From: an uncultured Clostridia bacterium
Lineage (GTDB): Bacteria > Bacillota_A > Clostridia > TANB77 > CAG-508
Assembly (NCBI GenBank): GCA_948852375.1
Contig: CAQOYX010000075.1
Location: 163 to 7,878 of the forward strand
Direction of reading: 5' to 3'
DNA: 7,716 nt
Below are positions 1 to 6,700 of this stretch, piece by piece. The notes under the pieces are model-generated. The model was not told the origin of the DNA. It saw only the letters and a list, made by a program, of their open reading frames with translations, and did no database searches. Made by a program: the position numbers and the translations under genes. How positions within the stretch are numbered: the first letter of the stretch is position 1; each line of letters begins with the position of its first letter.

Positions 1-320
1 CATTTAAAGATGTAGTAGAAGTAACAGCACAAGACATAGCAGGATATGTAACACCAGTAAAACAAAATGTAGAAATAACAGCATATGACAATGTAGTAAC
101 ATTCACATATGTAGAAAGAACAGACCTAAGCTATGTAGTAAAACATAAAGACAGCGAAGGAAACACAATAGCAGACGACATAACAGTAAATGGACAAACA
201 TTTAAAGATGTAGTAGAAGTAACAGCACAAGACATAGCAGGATATGTAACACCAGACAAACAAAATGTAGAAATAACAGCATATGACAATGTAGTAACAT
301 TCACATATGTAAAAGAAAAA
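1..320 (+). repeat. Tandem 198-bp MucBP-like coding repeat, one partial and one full copy
   Basis: Bases 1-122 repeat with a period of 198 bp (66 codons) in 199-320. Over the first 111 bases only one codon differs (GTA at 57-59 against GAC at 255-257, Val to Asp). The copies diverge only in the last few codons, at the edge of the array. More copies probably lie to the left of the window. Such near identity at synonymous sites points to recent duplication or homogenisation. Confidence 0.9.
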
Positions 321-1172
321 CCAAAAGACAACGTAGCACCAGTAATTACACTAAACAACGGATATAAATCAGAAATACTATACTATGTAGGAGACAAATA
401 TGATTTTGATGCAACAGCAGCTGTAACAGTAACAGATAATATAGACGGAAATATTACACCAACTATAACATATCCAAACGGACAAATTAGTACAGCTAAT
501 TCAGGAACATTTACAATACTATATACAGCAACAGATTCTTCTAATAATACAACAACATTTACAATTACTGTAAACGTTATAGAGCATAATGAAGACAAGG
601 ATCCAACAATTTCTTACTTAAACTATGCTGACAACAGAAAGGTAACAATTGATAAAAAATATTATAATTATAATGATACTCATGATGCTAACAATGATAG
701 TAATGTTGGATTAAAAGTTTATTGTACTGCTGGAGAAATAACATTATACAAGGGAACAGAAAAAATGGATGCATCAATATTTAAACAAGATGGAGAATTA
801 TTATGTGCAACATTAACACAAGATGGTGAATATACAATTAAAGTAGTAGCAGCAGATGGAAGATATACTGTAAAAACATTTATTATTGATACAGTAGTAG
901 ATATAAGCGAACTTGGGGTTGAAGATGATCCAGTATCACCATATACAATAAATCCAAAACTTATATTAGGTTCTGATATTGATAAAGCAGTGTTAGAAGT
1001 AACAAAACTATTTGCAACTATTGAACCAGTTACAATAAAAACATCAGCAAGTGAAGGAACAGTAGAATATGAAGTAAAAACTGAAAATGGCAATGGCACA
1101 TACACATGTAAATTAAAATTAACTGATATAGCAGGTAATGAAACTACTGTTACATTCAAAATAAAAAAATAA
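1..1172 (+). CDS. Large MucBP-repeat / Ig-like surface protein, C-terminal part (5' end outside window)
   Basis: The reading frame is open from the window's left edge (first full codon at 3) to TAA at 1170-1172, giving 389 visible residues. The start lies upstream, so signal peptide and total length are unknown. Domains in order: the end of one MucBP-like repeat (1-122), a complete 66-residue copy (123-320) beginning DLSYVVKHKDSEG, a DUF5011-like Ig domain (about 333-585; APVITLNNG, DNIDGNITP and GTFTILYTATDSSNN), then an Ig-like C-terminal region (about 600-1169). That last region contains DGEYTIKVVAADG, FIIDT and a final TDIAGNETTVTF strand. MucBP domains typically occur in Gram-positive adhesins, so a role in binding mucus or other surfaces is inferred. 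No LPXTG motif, membrane segment or cell-wall-binding module is visible at the C-terminus, so any anchor must lie in the missing N-terminal part. A shorter start at 765 (ATG) is internal to this frame and is not a gene start. A terminator hairpin follows 9 bases after the stop. Confidence 0.88.
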   Translation, partial: FKDVVEVTAQDIAGYVTPVKQNVEITAYDNVVTFTYVERTDLSYVVKHKDSEGNTIADDITVNGQTFKDVVEVTAQDIAGYVTPDKQNVEITAYDNVVTFTYVKEKPKDNVAPVITLNNGYKSEILYYVGDKYDFDATAAVTVTDNIDGNITPTITYPNGQISTANSGTFTILYTATDSSNNTTTFTITVNVIEHNEDKDPTISYLNYADNRKVTIDKKYYNYNDTHDANNDSNVGLKVYCTAGEITLYKGTEKMDASIFKQDGELLCATLTQDGEYTIKVVAADGRYTVKTFIIDTVVDISELGVEDDPVSPYTINPKLILGSDIDKAVLEVTKLFATIEPVTIKTSASEGTVEYEVKTENGNGTYTCKLKLTDIAGNETTVTFKIKK

Positions 1173-1181
1173 ACTATTGAT

Positions 1182-1213
1182 AAACAGATTATACTTTTAG
1201 TATAATCTGTTTC
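1182..1213 (+). terminator. Rho-independent terminator after the MucBP-repeat gene
   Basis: AAACAGATTATAC (1182-1194) pairs perfectly with GTATAATCTGTTT (1200-1212) across a 5-base TTTTA loop, making a 13-bp stem. The T-run is short (TTTCTT, partly within the stem), so this is a weaker terminator than the one at 2086-2142. Its place 9 bases past a stop codon and just before a strong promoter supports the call. Confidence 0.75.
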
Positions 1214-1229
1214 TTATGTATAAAATTTA

Positions 1230-1258
1230 TTGACAGAGTGAAAATATATGGGTATAAT
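1230..1258 (+). promoter_or_regulatory. Consensus housekeeping-sigma promoter for the small Ig-like membrane-protein gene
   Basis: The -35 TTGACA (1230-1235) and -10 TATAAT (1253-1258) are both perfect matches, separated by the ideal 17 bases. Transcription should begin near 1265, leaving an untranslated leader of about 80 bases before the ATG at 1346. The promoter and its upstream AAAATTT tract are repeated almost exactly at 2148-2184. Confidence 0.85.
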
Positions 1259-1345
1259 AAAAAATATGATAAAGGATAGAAAAATTTTAAGGAAAAATAT
1301 TTTTAGTTGAAATTTATGCCTTAAAGGAAGGAATGAAAGTTAAAA

Positions 1346-2000
1346 ATGGGTAAAGGAAAAAGAGCAAAGAAAAAGGAAAATATAGGTGGAAAAATATTTA
1401 TATTTATACTTTTGATTGTGGTTTTATTTGCAACAATTATATTAGGAAAAAAGTTTATTGGTAATAGAGAAACTAAAGAGAATAATACTATTAGTTCCAA
1501 TAAAGGGACAGAGTATGATGCTATTATTAGTTATTATGATGAAGATGAGGGAAGGAAGATAAATATAAATGATGGACAAATATATAATAAATCAATAATA
1601 GTTTTATATAGTAAAGGAACAGCAAAGATTAGTAAAGATAACCAAACATATACTGCGTATAATGGAGAAGAACTAAAAGATGGTACTTATACAATAATAG
1701 TGGAGGGAGAAGATGGAACATCAACTAAGAGAGCATTTATTATAGATACACAACCACCAAAAATAATAGGCGTTGATCAAGAAGTATATAAAACTCGGAA
1801 GAGATATAGAATTTGATGATCCAACTGATGTTAAAATGGCTACTTTAGCACGTGAAAATGGAGAGACAATTGATTTGAAAGAAAAATTAACAGATAAAGG
1901 AAAAAAATATACTGTTACTGAAAGTGGTGTTTATAGATTATATGCAGAAGATTATAATGGAAATTCTGTAACTATAAAGTTTATAATTATTAATAAATAA
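1346..2000 (+). pseudogene. Small membrane-anchored Ig-like protein, disrupted by a frameshift
   Basis: An intact gene would encode about 217 residues. The first frame (1346-1816) starts MGKGKRAKKKENIGG, has one membrane segment (residues about 17-33), a polar stretch, then an Ig-like domain ending KDGTYTIIVEGEDG...RAFIIDTQPP. It stops at TGA 1814-1816 after the nonsense tail TRKRYRI. The +1 frame, entered near 1793-1799, continues the domain as GRDIEFDDPTDVKM and ends ESGVYRLYAEDYNGNS...KFIIINK at TAA 1998-2000. One extra base, or loss of two (for example one CT of a CTCT), explains the break. The N-terminus is Lys/Arg-rich before the hydrophobic segment, so the domains should lie outside the cell. 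The two Ig-like halves resemble the C-terminus of the protein ending at 1172. Purine-rich GGAAGG (1326-1331) is 14 bases from the ATG, which is long; GAAAG at 1335-1339 is closer. Sequencing error, real inactivation and programmed frameshifting cannot be separated here. The ATG at 1773 is not a credible start. Confidence 0.78.
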
Positions 2001-2085
2001 AATAAGATTTTACCATTATATATAAGTTTTCACCTAAATAAGACACTGAAAATGCGTAATTCCCTAAGAAATACCCTTATATTAC
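2001..2085 (+). other. Spacer between the disrupted gene and its terminator
   Basis: These 85 AT-rich bases hold no open frame of note and no promoter, repeat or structured RNA that I can recognise. The segment is best read as the 3' untranslated region of the preceding gene. Confidence 0.4.
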
Positions 2086-2142
2086 AGCAATTTAACTTAA
2101 ATATTACAAAGATGTAATATTTAAGTTAAATTGCTATTTTTT
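2086..2142 (+). terminator. Strong Rho-independent terminator
   Basis: A perfect 23-bp stem pairs 2086-2108 (AGCAATTTAACTTAAATA...) with 2113-2135 around an AAGA loop. After one A comes a six-base T-run (2137-2142). It lies 85 bases past the stop at 2000. There is no matching A-run on the left flank, so it should act on + strand transcripts only. It separates the disrupted Ig-like gene from the next promoter. Confidence 0.9.
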
Positions 2143-2155
2143 GTGCAAAAATTTG

Positions 2156-2184
2156 TTGACAGAATAAAAATATATAGATATAAT
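2156..2184 (+). promoter_or_regulatory. Consensus housekeeping-sigma promoter for the 76-residue membrane-protein gene
   Basis: Perfect TTGACA (2156-2161) and TATAAT (2179-2184) are separated by 17 bases. With the upstream AAAATTT tract it matches the 1222-1258 promoter at 32 of 37 positions, and all five differences are A/G transitions. Transcription should start near 2191, giving a leader of about 30 bases. Confidence 0.88.
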
Positions 2185-2220
2185 ATAAGTGTGATATTAT
2201 AAGCAAAGGAGAAAGAAAAA

Positions 2221-2451
2221 ATGGAAAAAGGAAACGAAAAGATGAGAATTATTTTATGTATGATTTTGGCTGTAGTTATTATTTCCGTAATAATAACAGG
2301 GATTGCTTTAATAAATAATAAAACAGAACAAAACAATAATCAAAATGTAAATAGTGGAACATCTGTAATGTCAAATGATTTAAACCAAACGCAAATTGTA
2401 TTGCCAGCAGGAGATGAAGAAGATAACATTAATAGTAATACAAAATTATAA
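2221..2451 (+). CDS. Small single-span membrane protein of unknown function
   Basis: This 76-residue product is not recognised. It has a short charged N-terminus (MEKGNEKMR), one strongly hydrophobic segment at residues about 9-31 (IILCMILAVVIISVIITGIA), then an Asn/Gln-rich polar tail (residues 32-58) and an acidic end (LPAGDEEDN). The tail is predicted to face outward. AAAGGAG at 2205-2211 sits 9 bases before the ATG and supports this start over the in-frame ATG at 2242. It has its own strong promoter and is bracketed by a strong terminator upstream and another promoter downstream, so it looks like a single-gene unit. Its layout (basic N-terminus, one span, polar tail, shared promoter) echoes the first 55 residues of the gene at 1346. 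It could be a remnant that kept only the anchor, or a genuine small membrane protein. LPAGD is not followed by a hydrophobic stretch, so it is not a sortase signal. Confidence 0.75.
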   Translation: MEKGNEKMRIILCMILAVVIISVIITGIALINNKTEQNNNQNVNSGTSVMSNDLNQTQIVLPAGDEEDNINSNTKL

Positions 2452-2455
2452 AATA

Positions 2456-2480
2456 AGTATAAAAAAACTTTATTTATACT
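2456..2480. terminator. Possible weak hairpin after the small membrane-protein gene
   Basis: AGTATAAA (2456-2463) pairs with TTTATACT (2473-2480), an 8-bp all-but-AT stem with a 9-base loop. There is no T-run on the right on the + strand. T-rich sequence follows only on the opposite strand. It is therefore a poor + strand terminator, and read-through from the 2156 promoter into the cohesin operon is possible. Confidence 0.3.
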
Positions 2481-2530
2481 AATAAATGTAACTTTAATAA
2501 TAGAAAAAAGTGAAAAAGTAACAAATTATG

Positions 2531-2560
2531 TTTACAAATAGGGCTGAAATATAGTATAAT
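2531..2560 (+). promoter_or_regulatory. Promoter of the cohesin-dockerin operon
   Basis: TTTACA (2531-2536) and a perfect TATAAT (2555-2560) are separated by 18 bases. Transcription would start near 2567, about 29 bases before the ATG at 2596. The -35 and spacer differ from the two upstream promoters, so this operon need not be co-regulated with them. Confidence 0.75.
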
Positions 2561-2595
2561 TAAATTATGAGTTTATTTTTAAGGGAGGAAAAAGC

Positions 2596-3765
2596 ATGAA
2601 AAAATCATTAACTATTACGATGATTATGATTTTGATTATAGCATTGCTTGGCGGAGTTGTAAATGCTGCATCAGCTAATATTAAAACTTCATCAAGTTCA
2701 GTAAATAAAGGCGATACTGTAACTATAACTGTATCATTTGGACAGAAAGTATCAGCAGTACAATTTAGTTTAAATTTTGATTCTAGTAAATTAGAATATG
2801 TTTCAAAAAGTGGAGGAGGTTCATTTAGCCCCGATACAAAAAGATATGGATATTACAGTGAGGATGCAGTAGTAGAGGATTTATCAAGTGTATCTTTTAA
2901 GTTTAAGGCAAAAGCAACAGGAAATACAAGTGTTAGTGTAAGTGGATTAAAAATATCTGCAGGTTCAGAAACAGGAGTTTTAGCATCTATGGGAAAGTCT
3001 AGTGTATCTATAAATATAAAAGAAAAAAGTACAACTACTACAAAAAAACCAACAACAAATAATACTAATAAAAATACGAATACAAAACCAAAAGAAGAGG
3101 AAACAGTAACTCAAGAACCAGCACCAAATAAGATAATTAAATTAGATGACAATAATGTAAAAACACTAGAAAATGATGAAAATAATATTATGATAAAATA
3201 CATACAAACAGCAATTGAAGATGGTGTAAAATTAGAAGTAAAAGAAATAAAAGATGATGCTGAGAATTATAAAACATTAGACCATATATTAAGATATATA
3301 ACTGGTGAAAAATTGTATTTTGATATTAGTTTATTAAAAGAAGATGTTAAGGTACAGCCAAATGGATATGTAACTGTATGTATACCAATTCCAGAAGATT
3401 ATACTGAAGATAGTATTGAAGTATATTACTTAGATGAAGAAAGTAAAAAGTATGAACTAATAGAAGGCGAAATACAAACTTTAAAAAAAGAAGTAGTACA
3501 AAATAAAAATCAAAAGAAGGAAATAGAAGAAAAATACTACACATTCACAACGAACCACTTTTCTATATATACACTAATAGGAGAACAAGAACAAACACAA
3601 GTAGTAGCACCAGTAGAAATAGAAAATGAAGAAAAACAAAATAATGATGTATTATCGATGATAATAGAGTTTTTCAAAAATAACATTGTTTTATATGTAG
3701 TAATTGGATTTTTAATACTTATTGCTATTATACAAAGAATTAGAATTAGCGGACTAAAAGATTAA
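2596..3765 (+). CDS. Membrane-anchored cohesin-domain surface protein
   Basis: The 389-residue product begins with a signal peptide (residues 1-24, cleavage likely after VNA). A single cohesin module follows (about 27-143), with GDTVTITVSFGQKVSAVQFS, the strand FDSSKLEYVS and a closing SSVSINIK strand. A Thr/Lys/Asn-rich linker (144-178) leads to a second domain (about 179-330) containing QPNGYVTVCIPIPEDY and TFTTNHFSIYTL, a pattern common near the C-terminus of Firmicutes surface proteins. After an acidic stretch, a membrane segment (about 363-380) ends in a short basic tail (RIRISGLKD). Cohesins bind dockerins; this one would be displayed outward and held by its C-terminal span, like a minimal anchoring scaffoldin. 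AGGGAGG at 2582-2588, 7 bases upstream, fixes the start. The next gene, 22 bases downstream, encodes a dockerin protein, which is the obvious candidate partner. There is no cellulose-binding module, SLH domain or LPXTG motif. A charged insertion (residues about 296-312) interrupts the second domain. Cohesin identity is confident; the partner is inferred. Confidence 0.9.
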   Translation: MKKSLTITMIMILIIALLGGVVNAASANIKTSSSSVNKGDTVTITVSFGQKVSAVQFSLNFDSSKLEYVSKSGGGSFSPDTKRYGYYSEDAVVEDLSSVSFKFKAKATGNTSVSVSGLKISAGSETGVLASMGKSSVSINIKEKSTTTTKKPTTNNTNKNTNTKPKEEETVTQEPAPNKIIKLDDNNVKTLENDENNIMIKYIQTAIEDGVKLEVKEIKDDAENYKTLDHILRYITGEKLYFDISLLKEDVKVQPNGYVTVCIPIPEDYTEDSIEVYYLDEESKKYELIEGEIQTLKKEVVQNKNQKKEIEEKYYTFTTNHFSIYTLIGEQEQTQVVAPVEIENEEKQNNDVLSMIIEFFKNNIVLYVVIGFLILIAIIQRIRISGLKD

Positions 3766-3774
3766 TAAGGATAT

Positions 3775-3784
3775 AGGTGGTGAG
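3775..3784 (+). promoter_or_regulatory. Ribosome-binding site coupling the dockerin gene to the cohesin gene
   Basis: AGGTGGTGAG lies wholly within the 22-base gap between the cohesin stop (3763-3765) and the ATG at 3788. No promoter or terminator fits in this gap, so the two genes are very likely on one transcript. Confidence 0.75.
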
Positions 3785-3787
3785 AAA

Positions 3788-6700
3788 ATGAAAAAACTAA
3801 AAAAGGCGGTATTGTTAGGGATTATTGCAGTTATTTTAGGAATCTTTTGGATAACTTATGGAATTACTGAAAATTTGCAAAAAGATAATAGTTCGGGAAG
3901 TATTCAAGCATATAACCATAATCCTAATAACATTTTAGAAAATGTATTTGAAAGTGATGGATTAACTATTTTACCATTTATTTTTGATACTCCTAATCAA
4001 ACAATAACTAAAGTTTATGTATTAGAACAATTTGCAAAGGCTGGTATTAATATAAAAAATGGAAATGAGCTAGGAGATATAATTGTAACAGGAGATAAAA
4101 TTCAAACAGATTCTAAAACATATACTGTATTAATTTATGGAGATGTAAATAAAGATGGAAATGTAGATGTATTCGACGCACAAAGTGTTATGAGACATTT
4201 TGTATATGGGGAAAAATATGCATTAACAGATATACATAAAATAGCAGGAAACATTAACAATAATGATGGAGAAATAGATGTATTTGATGCACAAAGAATT
4301 TTAAGATTTTATGTTGGATTTGAAAAAAAACTTGTATTAAATGAACCAGAAGCATCAAAAAGACCAGATGAACCTGTAAATCCAGATAAAGAAAAACCAA
4401 CATATGTAGTACCAACTGGACTAACAGCTAAATATGGACAAACTCTACAAGACATAAGACTACCAAAAGGATTTAGTTTTGAGGATGAATTAATAACTAA
4501 AGTAGGAAATGTAGGAACAAATAAATTTAATGTAACATACACACCAGATGATACTAATAAATATGAAGTCGTAACTGGTATTGAAGTTGAAGTTGTAGTA
4601 GAAAAAGCTATACCATCATACATATTACCAACAGGATTAACAGCAAGTTATGGACAAACTTTAGTTAATGTAAAATTACCAAAAGGATTTAGTTTTGAAG
4701 ATGAATTAACAACATCTGTTGGAGATGCAGGAGAAAATATATTTAAAGTAACATATACACCAGATGATATTGCAAATTATGAAATTGTAACAGGTATTGA
4801 AGTAAAAATATTAGTAGGAGAAGAAAAAGAAGAACCAGAATATACAATACCAACAGGATTAGTAGCAATATATGGAGATACTTTAGCAGATGTAAAATTA
4901 CCAAAAGGATTTAGTTTTGAAGATGTATTAACAACATCTGTTGGAAATGCAGGAACAAATAAATTTTGTGTAACATATACACCAGATGATACTGATAAAT
5001 ATAAGATAGTAAGAGGAATTGAAGTAGAAATAATAGTAGGAAAAGCAGTACCAAAATATACAATACCAACAGGATTAACTGCTAAATATGGACAAACTTT
5101 AGCGGATGTAAAACTACCAGAAGGATTTAGTTTTGAAGATAGACTAACAACTAATGTAGGAGAGGCAGGAACAAATAAATTTACTGTATCATATACACCA
5201 GATGATACTAAAAATTATAGGACAGTAAGAGGAATTAAAGTGTCTATAACCGTAGGAAAGCCACTACCAAGTTATACAGTACCAGATGGACTAACAGCTA
5301 AATATGGACAAACTTTAGCAGATATAGAGTTACCAAAAGGATTTAGTTTTGAAGATGAATTAACAACATCTGTTGGAAATGCAGGAGAAAATACATTTAA
5401 AGTAACATATACACCAGATGATGACACCTATTCTAGTGTATCAGGTATTGATGTAATAATAAATGTTGAAAAAATAAATATTAAAATAGAAGCAGAAATA
5501 AAAGAAAATTATTATTGCTTTGATGAACATTTATTAACTGTAGATATAGGAGAAAATGCAATTACAAATGTAACTTGGGATATTAAAGATAGCCAAGGAA
5601 ATCAAGTTGAAAAATCAGTTGCAGATGTACAATCAGAACCAGCAAATAATGGAGAAATTATAGGAAAGTTTGTAGCTAAAAGCTCAGGAAAATATACTAT
5701 TATACCAGTTGTAGGAAATAGTATAGAAAATGCAGATGTAGAACCTGTTACATTAGAAATTAAAGATGATCCAACTGTAAATTCTATTGTTTTAAAAACT
5801 ATGAATGATCCAGTTGTTAGTGTAAGTAAAATTACAATTAGAAAAAATCAGACACAGAAATTATCTGTACATTATTATCATGATTATGAAAATGGTACTA
5901 TTAATGAAATTACAACAGGGGCAAATGCAAATATAATTGTAACACCTACACCAACAGAAACACCATCAAGCACAGATAATTTACAAGTAGTATTACAAAA
6001 TGCTGATGGTAATTCAATAACTTCATCACAAAATCAAGAGACTAAATATATATGGTTAAAAGGATTGAATAAAACAAACCAAGATATATCATTAAAAATT
6101 GAAATAAATGGTAAAGAAGTAGTGAATATACCAGTAACAGTACAAGATGAAGCACCAAAGACCTTACAGTTAGGAACAGTAGTAAATCCAACTAAATTAT
6201 ATTTAGAAACACCAATAGAACAAGATGATATGGTAAGTGAAAGATTACATACCTTAGTTCCACTTTATTTAAAAAGTACAGATGTACCAAAAATATCATT
6301 AAAACAAAAAGATGTTTCAGATGAAAAGATAAAAATTAGTGTAGCAGGTATTAGTGATGACATTACTAAATATATATTTAGTTTACAAGGATATGATAGC
6401 AAAAAAGTTAAGGCACCAAATGATGCAACTAATATAGAATTCGTAGGAATTAGAATTGAAAAAGATATTTTAGAAGAAATAGGAGAAGAAAATTTAGAAA
6501 AATTAATGAAGGCAAATAAAATTAAAATTTCTTATGAAGGAACTACTAAATCTTATGTAGAATTAAATATTGCAATTCAAGAAAAACAGTTAGGAACTAT
6601 TGAAGCACAGCTAGATGAAGCACAATCTAATTATTCTTGTTATGATGAAATTGGAATAAAAGTAAAAGGAGGATTATGTGAAGAAAAAATAACTGATAGT

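Noticed and set aside
131..598. Two short minus-strand frames opposite the MucBP and DUF5011-like region
   Set aside because: They are antisense shadows of repeat-rich coding sequence, with no family resemblance.
719..1159. Long minus-strand open frame opposite the Ig-like tail of the first protein
   Set aside because: It mirrors a well-supported + strand coding region with recognisable domains. It has no visible ribosome-binding site and its translation is low-complexity Ser/Val/Thr-rich, as expected of a shadow frame.
1773..2000. Separate small gene starting at the ATG at 1773
   Set aside because: Its first residues (MIKKYIK) come from the wrong frame of the upstream gene, there is no Shine-Dalgarno site, and the product is the second half of an Ig-like protein. 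A frameshift explains it better.
2401..2430. LPAGD near the end of the 76-residue protein as a sortase sorting signal
   Set aside because: The motif lacks the T-G pair and is not followed by a hydrophobic segment and basic tail.
3347..3544. Minus-strand frame within the cohesin gene
   Set aside because: It is antisense to a clear coding region and has no start signal or domain.
4309..4623. Minus-strand frame opposite the dockerin linker and first Ig repeat
   Set aside because: It is a shadow of the repeat-encoding strand without ribosome-binding site or family resemblance.
4403..5473. CRISPR-like array, because of regularly spaced similar blocks
   Set aside because: The blocks are about 216-222 bases apart, diverge by codon and stay in one open frame. 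They are protein repeats.
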